From: Craterostigma plantagineum
Taxonomy: Eukaryota > Streptophyta > Magnoliopsida > Lamiales > Linderniaceae
Direction of reading: 5' to 3'
Assembly (NCBI GenBank): GCA_027422505.1
Contig: JAPQWV010001364.1
Location: 1-64,000 of the forward strand
DNA: 64,000 bases
Position numbers and translations under genes: made by a program. The notes beneath the pieces were generated by a model that had not been told where the DNA came from, searched no databases, and saw only the letters and a list, made by a program, of their open reading frames with translations. Each line of letters opens with the position of its first letter. The first letter of the stretch is position 1. Of this stretch, positions 9,877 to 21,198 are shown in pieces.

Positions 9877-12800
9877 ATGGGGAAAAAGATCGTGTCTTTG
9901 AGTTTGTGGGCTTATTTTTTGGTGCTTGTATCATTAATTTCTTCTTGTGAAGGAGGAGGAGGAGGAGAAGTTGGTTTGGGTAATAAGAAGAGAAATGCTT
10001 ATGCTACGATGATGTATATGGGAACGCCGAGGGACTATGAGTTCTACGTGGCGACACGTGTCATGCTCAGATCCCTCGGAAAGTTTAAGGTTGAAGCTGA
10101 TCTTGTCGTCATTGCATCCATGGATGTTCCCCTTCACTGGGTTAGAACTCTGTAAGTATTATTAGTTTACATTTAATTTCTCCCAATTTATTTTTTCTTT
10201 ATTTTTCTTAATATTTGAAAATGAAAGGAATATTGTGGGTCGCTGATTGGGTCGTCGGTTCATATTTTTTCCAAAGTCATAATCATTTAATTAAGGCATT
10301 TATTTAGCTCAGTAAACGGCTTAATGAATTCCTTTCCTACCTAGTTGAAATTATATATAGGGGAAAAAGAGGAATGTAATTAGTTAATTGCCAAAGAGTT
10401 GAAGAGATAGTCGTCTCTATCTATTTGAAGAAGAAATGAAAATTGATATGTGCGTGCGTAGTTTTGTTCGTTAGTGTTATGGGTCGTTAGATTGGGACGA
10501 CGTAATTAATAATATTAAAGATTAGTCCATACAATAATATGATAAAGTTTACGCGTTTTTATTATATACTTTATGCAATAATCTAATTGAGACGAAGTTT
10601 TATTATATTCTTTATGCAATAAATCTAATTGAGACGAAGTTTCGTGTTTACGACTACATAAAAAAAAGGGCAACGCCTACCACTTTGTTCGTATAATACG
10701 TGTATAATAAAATATGACTGTTGTGGGCGGCAAAAATAATCTTTTTTGTTTTGAGATATTTACAAGTGGATACTTTCTATAGGGTAGTGGGGCGCATTTT
10801 TGATATGTCATGACTTTGACTTGTAACGATGAATTTTAGAAAAAGACATTGCTTGCTAAATGCTAATCATATTCCCTGTCTTATATGAGATTAATTTTAT
10901 ATTACATGATATGGAAGATGAAATTGAAACAATTCATGTGCCCTCATAACAGATCTATTTGACTACAGCAATCTTAAATTGAATACTCCAACTGTTAGGC
11001 TTATGTAGAAAATAGATATACTTTCGTTGAACAACAACCCTACATTTCATATCATGTGCAGTTTGGTAAGAGAGTATCTTATGCTCGATTTAGGACATTG
11101 TCATAGTATTTCAATCATAATACAAATTAGGACCACGTTATGGTACATTAGCGTTCAGTTATTATTCAAAAAACGTTTAAGTTTTTTTTTTAGCTGTGAA
11201 TGTGAGCTGTGTGCACATGGCGGACCACGTGTGTACTATATTTTGCGTCAACTTGGAAGCACATTTTTTGAAATGTTGATAATTCAAATGTCTCCGATGA
11301 TCATTCACGTTGTCTTGTTTGCAAGTTCTTGGATAGTTTATTGCAGTTATGTGCATGTCTAATAAAAAAAGTATGTAAGTTTTTATTTGTCAAATATGGA
11401 ATTGAATTTTGGTTGGTCTCCATGTATTTAACCCGAGTGGCCAAGGTTTCAAACCCATGATTATTGGTATTGAGTGAATTTGAAACATATTTACCTCACC
11501 TAAAGATTATCCCCTCCTTTAAGAGGATACCTCATAATATATATTTTCTTAAATTTATGGGTATCTATCTATAGCCGACGGACGCGATTAATTTATTGCT
11601 ATTTTTTTCGGATATTTTTTTCAGAGAAGAAGAGGACGGGCGAAGGTGATTCGTGTCGAAAACATAAGAAACCCATACGTAACCGACGAGAACTCGCCGT
11701 GGAGGTTCAAGCTAACCCTAAACAAGCTCTACGCTTGGAAGCTCGTGAGCTACGACAGAGTCGTAATGCTCGACGCCGACAACTTATTCCTACGAAAGAC
11801 TGACGAGCTCTTTCAGTGCGGTCAGTTCTGCGCCGTCTTCATCAACCCCTGTATCTTCCACACTGGCTTATTCGTCCTCGAGGTACTAATTAAAACTCCC
11901 TTCTCTCTTTCCCAACCCTAAGGGTGCCTTTGGCACGAAGAATTCGAAGTTACGCTTCTTTTCTTTAATGCGTTGAATTCTGCACACCAAACGCACCCTA
12001 ATGCTTTCTTTTTTTTTTGGAAAAAACCATGGAGCATATCATTTTGACAAAGTAAACCTCAGAGTGACACAACACTACATATATACATATATATATATAT
12101 ATATTTATATATACCAAAATGATTGATATATGGAGCTTATGATTTCAGCCATCGATGGAGGTTTTTGATGATATGATGCACCAACTGCAAATCGGGAAAT
12201 CGAATCCCGACGGGGCGGATCAGGGTTTCATCGGGGGGTATTTCCCAGACCTACTCGACCGACCATGTTCCACGCTCCGCCCAACGGGTCAAGGCTCGAC
12301 GGGCTCTATAGGCTTCCCCTCGGCTACCAAATGGACGCTTCTTACTACTGTAAGCACACTCGCCTTTATCATCGCGTCGAGTCGATGTAATAAAAAGATC
12401 GTCGTATATAAATATTCTTTCTTTTTCACTTTGCTTCAGACCTAAAGCTTCGGTGGAGCGTCCCATGCAGTGTAAACAGTGTAATAACCTTCCCAAGCGC
12501 TCCGTGGCTTAAGCCGTGGTATTGGTGGTCTTGGCCCGTCCTCCCTTTAGGCCTTCAATGGCACGAACAACGCCTCGAAAGCCTAGGGTAAGTTTTAATG
12601 CTGTGTTTGAATTAAGGAAATCAGTGAGACGAAAAGAAAACTGAAGAAAATGATTTTCACTTGCTTTTCTTTCATTTTCCCTACTAGTTTGTGAAGAAAT
12701 TGATTTTCCATGGTTCTAGCTTTTATGGTGAGTTTGGTATGCAGAACTCAACGAGGGAAAGGAACGGAAAATGTAATGATGTGCATCTGATCATTGTACG

Positions 12801-13582
12801 TCATGCTTCGGGTGTTGTACAATCACACATTTTCTTTCCGTTTCCACATCGAATTCCGCATACAAACGCTGCCTTAGATTTAGTTTAAGTTCTTTCTTTT
12901 CTTTTCCTCAGCCATTTCTATGATCAACCAAAACGCAAAATTAGTTTATCCTTTTTTTTTTTCAATTTCTTTTCCTTTCCTTACTGAATTCCATAAACAA
13001 AATGCCACCCTTAAGTTTCCCTTTTGCAATTTGCAGGTATGGAGCGGAGATGCCCATCGTAGTAATGGAAGTCGTCTTCTACCTCGTGATAATGGGGATG
13101 GCACGTTTGGCCCGCCCGAACCTATCCAAGCTATGCTACCGACGCGAAGAGAAGAGCGTCTTCTTGGTTCATACTGGGTTCAAACTCATAGCGATGTGGG
13201 CCATCCTCGCGGCGTACATCGTTCCATTCTTCGTCATACCTCACACGGTCCATCCCCTGGTAGGATGGTCACTGTACTTGTTCGGGGCTCTTTCGCTGTC
13301 GTTCATGGCCGTAAATGCTTTTTATTGCCGATATTGCCCGTGCTCGTGCCTTGGCTCGGGATATTCGGGTCGCTCGCGGTGATGGCTTATCCTTGGTACG
13401 CGGATGGGGTCGTGAGGGCGCTTTGGGTATTTGGGTATGCTTTCTGCTGCGCGCCGTTCGTGTGGGGAGCGTTCGTTAGGGTTATGTCTTCGCTTCAAGT
13501 TTCGCTCGAGAGGGAGGCGTTCCTGCCGACCAGGCTGGTCGGCGAGAACGCTTCGCCCTCGGGTTTTAACAAGATTTACTGA
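9877..13582 (+). CDS. PGSIP7/8: GT8 glycosyltransferase, PGSIP7/8 (GUX-like) type
   Basis: Five exons: 9877-10151, 11625-11882, 12149-12349, 12440-12587 and 13037-13582, encoding about 476 residues. A hydrophobic N-terminus (residues 5-23) is followed by the GT8 domain opening NAYATMMYMGTPRDYEFYVA; the DxD metal/nucleotide-sugar motif is in VVMLDADNLF (near 142), then NPCIFHTG and NPDGADQGF. Exon 5 encodes several membrane helices and ends SGFNKIY. This fits plant glycogenin-like proteins PGSIP7/8, putative glucuronosyltransferases; substrate is unproven. Three single-base losses break the frame: near 11640 (GACGGGCG), near 12262 (before ATGTTCCACGC) and near 13322 (five T where six fit). Each is followed by perfectly family-like sequence, so consensus error is more likely than decay. 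Confidence 0.92.
10152..11624 (+). other. Intron 1 of the GT8 gene (1.47 kb)
   Basis: Donor CT|GTAAGT and acceptor TTTTTTTCAG. AT-rich, with no embedded gene or bounded repeat recognised. A plus-strand open stretch at 11027-11362 has no family resemblance. Confidence 0.7.
11922..11998. mobile_element. 77-bp Tourist-like MITE in GT8 intron 2
   Basis: Ends GGGTGCCTTTGG and CCAAACGCACCC are inverted repeats, with TAA target duplications at 11919-11921 and 11999-12001, as for PIF/Harbinger-derived Tourist MITEs. Confidence 0.8.
12726..12873. mobile_element. 148-bp Tourist-like MITE in GT8 intron 4
   Basis: Flanked by TTA at 12723-12725 and 12874-12876. Imperfect TIRs end GAGTTTGGTATGC / GCATACAAACGC. 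The interior matches the 148-bp MITE at 30772-30919 (shared GTACAATCACAC/GC then T/C-rich), so both belong to one family of identical length. Confidence 0.8.
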
Positions 13583-13673
13583 TTAATTAGGGTTTCGAAG
13601 CGTAATGTTTATTAGATTAGGGTTTTGTACACAGTACAGTTGGCACAAAGTATTCTTTTTTACTCATCATAAC

Positions 13674-13925
13674 GTGTTGGTTGGTTTGGTTCACAGAAGC
13701 AAAAAGGAAACAACATAGCGATGAAGAAATGGATAACCTGTGACGGCTTGACTATTTAGGCTCTTGTAGGTACATGTATATAAATCCATGGTTAAAAGAA
13801 AACAAGAAGGCATCAAAATAAAGACAAGGCCTAAAGTGTAGTTATCCATATCAAGTCTCACACACAAAGCATTATTATTACATTATCCAGCATCAAGAAA
13901 AAGAAAAAACTCATATCACAAACTA
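13674..13925. repeat. Paralogous segment, uninterrupted copy
   Basis: About 240 bases, from GTTGGTTGGTTTGGTTCACAG to the A-rich stretch after CATTATCCAGCATCA, match 31790-31950 + 33199-33228 + 34068-34113. In this copy the joins ATCAAAATAAAGACAAGG and TTATCCATATCAAGTC are unbroken, so it is the empty site for two transposons in the other copy. It lies just downstream of the GT8 gene; the partner lies just downstream of SEC16. Confidence 0.85.
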
Positions 13926-14009
13926 CAATCACTCAAACAACATGAAAATATACACCAACGAGGAGCTCGCCACAGAATTGAGTTGTCCCCCTTAATAACA
14001 TTCAGTGCT

Positions 14010-14285
14010 CGTTTGGTTGATATGTTCATATTTATTAAGGTTTATTTAAGTAAGAATGTATATAAAACAGATTAATGGATATAAATAAAATGCGTGTTTG
14101 GTTAGTGGGTTTAAATAAACACATGTGAGGAAGTGTGTTTATTTAAACCCGTCTACATGGGTTTAGAGTGGTTTTATATAAACCAATGTATTAGATAAAC
14201 CGACGAACCAAACACACTAACATCTTTTAAACCCACGTTTAAAATTACTAAACCCTGAACGTACCAAACAATCACTCAACAGCTA
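14010..14285. mobile_element. Possible foldback MITE
   Basis: The left side GTGCTCGTTTGGTTGATATG and right side CGTACCAAACAATCAC are imperfect inverted repeats, and the middle is rich in GGTTTA/TAAACC inversions. The target duplication is unclear, so ends are approximate. Confidence 0.45.
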
Positions 14286-14426
14286 ATTGTTCAGCCGAAT
14301 TTTACAATCCAGTACAGCAGTATTTATACTCATAGGATAATGTAAATACATCAGCCCACTTGATATTTCTGACCGCAGCATCGACCACATTTCCAGCTTC
14401 GACAACAGCGATACAATCTCCTTCTA

Positions 14427-14616
14427 GCCCACTCTAACGGGCTATTTTGCCCGAACCCATTGGGCTTTCAGGCCCGCGACCCACGAACCCACTGGGTCTG
14501 GTGGGCTCGGGCCAATAGGCCCAGTATGGTTTTGGGCTACCCAAACGTCGGCCCAATCAAACTTACTTTGGGCGGAATGGGCTGGCCCATGGCTCATGCC
14601 CAAACTTTCACCTCTA
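14427..14616. mobile_element. Probable hAT MITE fragment with GGCCCA/GGGC motifs
   Basis: Dense GGGCT, AGCCC and GGCCCA motifs end in TTTCACCTCTA, like the right ends of the hAT MITEs here. No matching left end or target duplication was found, so it looks truncated. Confidence 0.4.
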
Positions 14617-14800
14617 AATCCAGCATATAAACACACTACGATTGCACAAGCGCTATCAAATGGCCTTTCGATGTTGCTATGTCCGTCGATTCATTCTCAG
14701 GAGAAACCTCCAAAGCTGAAGCTGATGACCTCTATCGTTAATGGAGTTCGCACCTGAGATTTGTGAAGGCGGAAATTTGAACCACTGATGGGCTTGAAAC

Positions 14801-15018
14801 CAGTGGCGGAGCCACATGAGAACCAGTGGGGTCACTGGACCCCACTGGGAAAAAAATTATTATTATTAGGTTAAAAATTAATATTAGGACAAATTGAAAA
14901 TTATTATACTGAAAACCCCAGTGAAAATTGATAAAAATAGTGGGTAGGGGTCCATTTTCCATTTCCTGGTAAAATTACAAAATGACCCCACTCATCTAAA
15001 TCTCTGGCTCCGCCACTG
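14801..15018. mobile_element. 218-bp hAT MITE
   Basis: TIRs CAGTGGCGGAGCCA and TGGCTCCGCCACTG, with an exact 8-bp target duplication CTTGAAAC at 14793-14800 and 15019-15026. The core is AT-rich, without coding capacity. Confidence 0.93.
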
Positions 15019-15709
15019 CTTGAAACCACTAATATCAGCACAGCAGCACCAAAAAATCAAATAAAAAATAAATGAAAAGAAAAAGAATAAATAAATTGTC
15101 GAAAAGGGGAAGGGAAAGAAAGAACCCTCCATAATCTTTCGTTTATTTCAGACGCCAGTCGCTGAAAAAGCTCAATGTGAATGGCATAGTGCTAGTGGTC
15201 TGCTGCTTGACAACCCTTCCACTCTGATTTCGCTTCCTGCGTTTCTCTACGTGTAATAACTTTGGTAACAGATGTGCCCGATCTCAATATATCTGCAGAG
15301 ATATAAGGGTGTTAGAAAAAGATGATTCTTTCTATACATGCAACTTTAAATCAAGAAATTTTTGCGGCTGATTTTTATTTTTCAATTATGTGTCAAGACT
15401 TCTCTATAGGCAGTTGCGGATTTTCATGAGGTTGACAGACTTTCAGTTAGCTCGTCTTTCTTAAATTTGATGCTTTGGTTTTGGTGTATATATGCTTGTG
15501 ATTGAAGCTGATTTCATATTGGGTTCGCGCCTGTATTTCTTCATTTTGTATTTGTCTTAAGTTTTTATAGGACAAATGCTTTACATTCTTTGGTGTAAGT
15601 AAATGTTTTGGTTCATGATTCTGTGTATGATGGTGCTATAGTTTTTTCATACTTGTTTTGGTAGGAGACATCTTTATATGGGTCTTTTATGCTTTGTTTG
15701 CGGTTCTAG

Positions 15710-16335
15710 ATGGATGTGGAGAAATTAATGAAGATGGCCGGCGTGGTCGACAAGAAGGTACAGAGCACATTGAAGAGCATTGGAGTTAATGAGATACCGC
15801 TGATTGAGCAGGTCAATAATTCCGAGGATGTTGTTGTCCTGTTTGTTAACCCCAAAGGTGGAAATGAGTTTGTAGCCCTGATATATTTCTTTTATTTTGG
15901 CACTAGTTTTAAAGGTATTCTGAAACGTTCTTTGCCATTTTTGCTTCAGTTCTAACACCTGTGGATTCCAACACTTGGATTGTTATTGGTACTCCTGAGA
16001 TCAAGAGTACGTTTCGATTTAATAGCTCATAACTTGTGCGTATTATTATCCCGCATTTCTTGTTTCCTAATCTCTTGATGCGTATGCGTTTGTGTTGATT
16101 CTAGAAGTACAGGACGTCCTTCCGCAAATCCTTCATCAAATGGGTAAATAAGAACATTTCTTTTTCCTTCATTACTTTTTTTTGTTTTTGTAATAATTGA
16201 CTGACCCTGAAGCTGAAAATCTCAGGCCGTGGTAAACTTGAGCATTTGAAGATATTGGTTGAGGAATTCCTGAAGCAATCCCAGGAGAGGGCCCATCGGG
16301 AGCCCGAGAAGACGACAAAAATGATGACGTGCTAG
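15710..16335 (+). CDS. BTF3: BTF3 / NAC beta-like protein, shortened
   Basis: Four exons (15710-15857, 15950-16006, 16105-16143, 16226-16335) join in frame to 117 residues. The opening MDVEKLMKMAG, then QSTLKSIGVNEIP and VNPK...NTWIVIGTPEIK, follow the beta subunit of the nascent polypeptide-associated complex, which binds ribosomes and emerging chains. Compared with typical plant BTF3 (~160 residues), the ~23 residues between MKMA and QSTLK are missing, including the basic RRKKK ribosome contact. The stop (16333-16335) follows a probable one-base slip: one frame over, the acidic tail DDKNDDVLELVAG continues as in the family. Either a diverged paralogue or a decaying copy. Confidence 0.75.
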
Positions 16336-17134
16336 AACTCGTCGCGGGCAAGAAACTGATCTCTCTTTTTCCGGGTCCTCAGGGGCCCTTCCCAAAATCT
16401 TCGTTGCCTTCAAAAGATGCGATGGAGAAGCAAAGTGATTTCGGTAGAGTAAGTTTGATTTGCGATTGCTCGCCCTCGACCGACATCTGTCCAGGTGGTT
16501 TTTCTTATGGTGATCGAGGGTTCAGCATGACTCACTGTGTATTCTTAGTGGACTTAGATGCTGGGGGAAGCACCTACGACGACGGTGCCTGCTATACTCT
16601 TCCCAGGAACCCTAATCTCTGTCTCGGTGCTTTCGATCTAGCGTCTCCGGGTTCTGCGTTCTTGGTTCAACCCTTTACTTGTTTGGGGAAGAAAATGATC
16701 TGTTTTCGTACGATGTCTTCCATACCAACAACTCTACCTTCATTCTCCTCCTCTTTCTCTCTCCGAAGCCATCGAAGGTTCTGACATTGGACAAGGATTC
16801 GTTAACCTATGTGTTCGATGAAATTTCGCAAGTACGGTGTCGTTGGTTGTCGTACCCCCGAAGGGAAAATTCTGGTCTTGAGCTCTTGTCTTCCCCTGGA
16901 CGACGAAAACTGCGGGAAGTTTGAACTGTTCGATCCCATCAAACGGAGTGGGAAGAGCTCCCCGATTTGCTCCCGCTGGTACTCCGTCACTCTGACAGGA
17001 CAAAGGGAGTAGCATCAGCGTTCATTCGTATTCCTCATCGACAACGGGCCCGTCCTTCTCCTCGTGACCAGTGCGGGGAATTTCGCACTGGACGCGGATT
17101 GGGCGTACTGGGAAAAATACGAATTTGCCCCCAA

Positions 17135-18007
17135 CAGTGTTGTTAATGGCGTATGGCGGTCATGGCGGAAAGCCAAAAACAGCCATAGTCTATGGCGGAT
17201 AGCGTTGCGGAAAATGGCGGAAGCCATGGCGGACCAATAAAACATATATATTTTATATAGCTATACATATTACATAAGATATAATTATGTTATAGAGACA
17301 AGGATGATGCTTTAATGAAGTAACCCGGACCAAAATAGTATTCATAGTTCTTATCAGAGCCACTGCTCCGGCGATCAACATCGCAGCGACTTCCAGGAAC
17401 GAGAAAAAATCCCACGTGCAAGTGGAACAATGCTTCGCAAGGAACAATTTTGCAAGTTCTACAAAGCTTAGACATTTCCAGCCAGAGAGTGCAGAGTTGT
17501 TTACCCAATCCTCTAGTTGAGGGAGGATCGCGGTCGGAGGGCCGCCGGCGGGGGTCGCCAGAGAAGGGACGCCGGTGGGATAAGTTGCTGTTGGAGGGTC
17601 GCCGTCGTTAGGGACCAGTTAGGGTTTCCATCTACTTTATTCAACTAATTAAATTTGGAGTGAGATTGGGCCGGCCCAACCAAAAAAATTTATGTGTAAG
17701 TAGTCCTAAATCCTAAATTTGACCCAAAAGCTTAAAAAAACCCTAATTTCTGTCCTAATCATCGCCGTCTTCCCTAATTCTCCCTTTTCCAATCTCAAAA
17801 CTCCATTACTTATTACAGAAATTCAAAAACAAGACCTAAAAAACCATAAAAATCCGCCATTTCAAGCCATGGCCGCCATTCCCGCCACACCGCCACGGTC
17901 ATGGCGGCCGCCATGGCGCCGCCACCAAAAACCCCTTCAAGGCGGTTGCGGTATGTCGGATTTTCAGAAATCCGCCACGGCGCCATGGCGGATTTTTGAC
18001 AACACTG
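17135..18007 (+). mobile_element. hAT-like element copy 1 (ends CAGTGTTG)
   Basis: 873 bp, from CAGTGTTGTTAATGG to TTGACAACACTG. The termini are rich in ATGGCGGA/CCGCCAT motifs. It is an inverted copy of 18492-19354, aligning over the full length. Left flank GCCCCCAA (17127-17134), right flank GTCCATCA (18008-18015): these do not match each other but match the flanks of copy 2 in reverse complement. The open reading stretches inside match no family and are not called as genes. Confidence 0.85.
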
Positions 18008-18491
18008 GTCCATCAATCCCAACAAATGCAATCATCAAACGACGGAGAAGAGGCAATTGGGATTGAATCTGCCAGCTTCTCCCTTGAGCTGTGGGCCCAC
18101 AACGAATATAACCCTCTTCAACACCGTCAAACCCGGCAGCGCCATCGCCGTCGTCCCATCCGTTTTGACGAGATTGCCCTTCTCCCTTCGGAAAACATTA
18201 GAATCAAAGGCGCACACATCTACCATCACATGAGGCTGCAAGGTCCACCGGTCGATGTGGCTCCGCGCAACGCAGAAATGACCACCCGCCTCCGACGAAA
18301 GCCAACTCATTCCGCTCCCATCTCTGCAATAGTCATAAACTTCTAATGGCAATAAGCCGGGATACGATAGACGTCGATACGGATCGACCCCTTCTACGCG
18401 CGCATCCCAACCCATCAAGCACAAGCCGTCCCATCAAGCACAAGCCATCCCCATCCATAACCAACATGAAACTCGGTAAATCCTTGGGGGC
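18008..18491 (-). other. Inverted gene segment between the two hAT-like copies
   Basis: A 484-bp block that reads as coding on the minus strand, while its host gene reads on the plus strand on the left. The flank relations (GCCCCCAA at 17127 against TTGGGGGC at 18484; GTCCATCA at 18008 against GTATGGAC at 19355) are those expected after recombination between two inverted transposon copies flipped the block. Confidence 0.7.
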
Positions 18492-19354
18492 CAGTGTTGT
18501 CAAAAATCCGCCATGGCGGTATGGCGTGGCGGATTTCTGAAAATCCGACATACCGCAACCGCCTTGAAGGGCGGTGGCGGCCGCCATGACCATGGCGGTG
18601 TGGCGGGAATGGCGGCCATGGCTTGAAATGGCGGATTTTTATAGTTTTTAGGTTTTGTTTTTGAATTTCTGTAATAAGTAATGGAGCTTTTGAGATTGGG
18701 AAAGGGAGAATTAGGGAAGACGACGATGATTAGGACAGAAATTAGGGTTTTTTAAGCTTTTGGGTCAAATTTAGGATTTAGGACTACTTACACATAAAAT
18801 TTTTTGACTGGGCCGGCCCAATTTCACTCCAATTTAATTAGTTGAATAAAATAGATGGAAACTCTAACTGGTTCCTAACGACGGCGACCCTCCAACAGCA
18901 ACTTATCCCACCGGCGTCGCTTCTCCGGTGACCCCCGCCGGCGGCTCTCCGACCGCGATCCTCCCTCAGCTAGAGGATTGGGTAAACAACTCTGCACTCT
19001 CTGGCTGGGAATGTCTAAGCTTTGTAGAACTTGCAAGATTGTTCCTTGCGAAGCATTGTTCCACGTGCACGTGGGATTTTTTCTCGTTCCCGGAAGTCGC
19101 TGCGATGTTGATCGCCGGAGCAGTGGCTCTGATAAGAACTATGAATACTATTTTGGCCTGGGTTACTTCATTAAAGCCTCATCCTTGTCTCTATAAAATA
19201 ATTATATCTTATGTAATATGTATAGCTATTTAAAATATATATGTTTTATTGGTCCGCCATGGCTTCCGCCATTTTGCGCAACGCTATCCGCCATAGACCT
19301 ATGGCGGTTTTTTGGCTTTCCGCCATGACCTGCCATACGCCATTAACAACACTG
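18492..19354 (-). mobile_element. hAT-like element copy 2, opposite orientation
   Basis: 863 bp, from CAGTGTTGTCAAAAATCC to TTAACAACACTG, the reverse complement of copy 1 with scattered differences. Left flank TTGGGGGC (18484-18491) and right flank GTATGGAC (19355-19362) again do not pair with each other. Confidence 0.85.
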
Positions 19355-19382
19355 GTATGGACTCGGCCTCCTTTGTCCGTTG

Positions 19383-20134
19383 ACAGAGGCAGACCCAGGA
19401 TTTTACGATTGGGGGGGCTAGTTAGGCTTTGTTTCTTTCCATCGAGAAAATTACCTTGATGCGTAGATTGTGGCGATTCATCATGTCCACGAAAAGCTAA
19501 ACCTTAACCCAAAAGATATCGACTCACATCAACAACTGCAGTTAACCTAGTATGATAAGCAAGCTCCAATCCATCTGATTTTTTCATCATCACATAATCC
19601 ACATTGAACCTTTGATTTTTGAATCCAAAATATTGAATACTAGCATTATGATGAATGCTAGTTACTCCCCCTTCATGATCAACAAATTTTCCATCGCTTT
19701 TTTCCAGTTTCTAAAGCCAATTTCAGTGAATGCATCATCCCCGTGTTTGTGTCCTTTGGCAAATAAATAACACCAGAAGCAAAATGCGGCATCCTTGAAT
19801 ATGCTATATTGTAGCCAATTATACTTCTCGAACCAAGACTTTTGAAACTTTCGTTCATAGCCGCTGAAATTAGTTGATGGAAAATGTGGCCAATTGGTTG
19901 ACAAGGGCCTTTCACTATATATTGTCTCCTCAAGTCATCTCTAACTTCAATATGATAGCTATTAATCGGCTTGCGTAATGCCGGATCACCAATAATATCG
20001 ATGTCTAATAACTCATCTACCCGACCTCTTTTACGACTTTGATCATCATTAAGACTAACCTGATTCGATAAAGATGGGCCAACTTTTGGAGACGATTCCG
20101 AGTTCCTTCTTGGTTTAATAACCCATTTATCCAT
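19383..20134 (-). pseudogene. TTF-type zinc-finger hAT transposase, N-terminal relic
   Basis: The minus strand from the ATG at 20134 encodes a basic N-terminus, then the TTF-type zinc-finger domain: DPALRKPINSYH, GPCQPIGH, and after a frameshift near 19870 SWFEKYNWLQYSIFKDAAFCFWCYLF. Such domains precede the hAT transposase core, which is missing here. The plus-strand phrase CAGAGGCAGACCCAGGATTT at 19383 looks like the end of such an element. No opposite terminus was seen, so the element is truncated. Confidence 0.75.
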
Positions 20135-20768
20135 ACTTGTATTCCTATATAATCATTACAAAATTAAAAGAAAACATGAACCCTAAATCAAAGAAATCTA
20201 GAACGATTAAAAAACCTAAATTAGCAGTCGACATAACATAGATGAGTTGACAACTTACCACGAATAAAATAAATAAGGTATGGGATTATAGCATTAAAAA
20301 AAACCTTACACAATCGAAAATGGCCTTTGTCTGCACTTGCTATTTGCCGCGATGTACTGTACTGTTTGTTGGAATGTCTGCTTTGCTTTTCTTCTTGTCG
20401 TTTGGTGTGTTTTTATTTTTTTATTTTTTATTTTTATTTTTCTCTAGGGCCTTTTTAGTATTCTAACTTCATGGCTTATAGAAATTGTAGCTATATATCT
20501 TTAATAGTGGACCGTTGATATCAGTTGTGGTTAGCTTCGATTTATGGTCTTTTTCCTTTTTTTTTTTTGTCTCGTCTCATTTTTTGTCATCCTTCGGTTG
20601 TTTGTTTGTATTGCCGAAGGTAACCAACCATTCATGGTTTTTCAGCCACATGTGATTATTTGAGGAAAGAAGGAAATGAAATGATGATCTGTTCCTTTCC
20701 TAGTATTATTTGGGTTTTGTTCCTTATCTGTTCCCCTTCTTCAACAGCTCTCCTTTCCTATCATGTTT
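20135..20768. other. Intergenic DNA left of the copia insertion
   Basis: No supported gene. The TGTTT at 20764-20768 is the left target duplication of the copia element. Before insertion, this DNA was continuous with 29531 onward. Confidence 0.5.
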
Positions 20769-21198
20769 TGTTAGGATATGCGGAAATCCCCGATAATTAT
20801 TTTGCCCGGAAAATGACGATAATAAATAAACGAGACGAAAATAAATTTGGACATGAAACGAGATTTACGTGGTTCGGTCAGAATGACCTACGTCCACGGG
20901 CCGGAGGGTAGAACTTCTATATTATGTGTAGATATTACAGACATGTACACTGACGTGGTACAAAAGCAGCTACAATAATATAAGGAGTATGCTACAGAAA
21001 ATGATCAGAGAGAACGAATATCTGTGTGGTGTGTTCATTTCCTTCGATGGGAGCTCTGCTATTTATAGATGGAATTTGCCTCAAATCGCTCGTCTAAACA
21101 CGAGCAATTCAAGACAAAGCAAAGCTGCCGCACACTAAATTAGCCTTACGTCTCTTTCTTCCAACTATGACTTTTCAAAGCATGTGTGCTTTGGACGG

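Larger units (their letters stand above)
16419..19380 (+). pseudogene. Unrecognised gene split by transposons and a 484-bp inversion
   Basis: Coding-like sequence runs 16419-17134 on the plus strand (ATG at 16419, MEKQSDFGRV), crosses at least three frames, and stops at a hAT-like insertion. The reading continues on the minus strand of 18491-18008: the target sequence GCCCCCAA encodes the Ala-Pro-Lys at the join (...EKYEFAPK then DLPSFMLVMDG...). It may resume at 19363 (GLGLLCPL). Internal phrases such as LFDPIKRSGK and YDYCRDGSG do not place it in a family; a kelch or F-box-associated protein is only a guess. It starts 83 bases after the BTF3-like stop. Confidence 0.55.

Noticed and set aside
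11027..11362. 111-codon plus-strand frame in GT8 intron 1
   Set aside because: Lies wholly inside an intron, composition of non-coding DNA, no similarity recognised.
12920..13036. Extra N-terminal coding before GT8 exon 5
   Set aside because: It is intron: the acceptor TTTGCAG at 13036 gives the correct phase into YGAEMP.
17253..19459. Open frames inside both hAT-like copies (for example around 17290-17508 and 18928-19233)
   Set aside because: Short, present in several frames, no recognisable domain; explained by non-autonomous element sequence.
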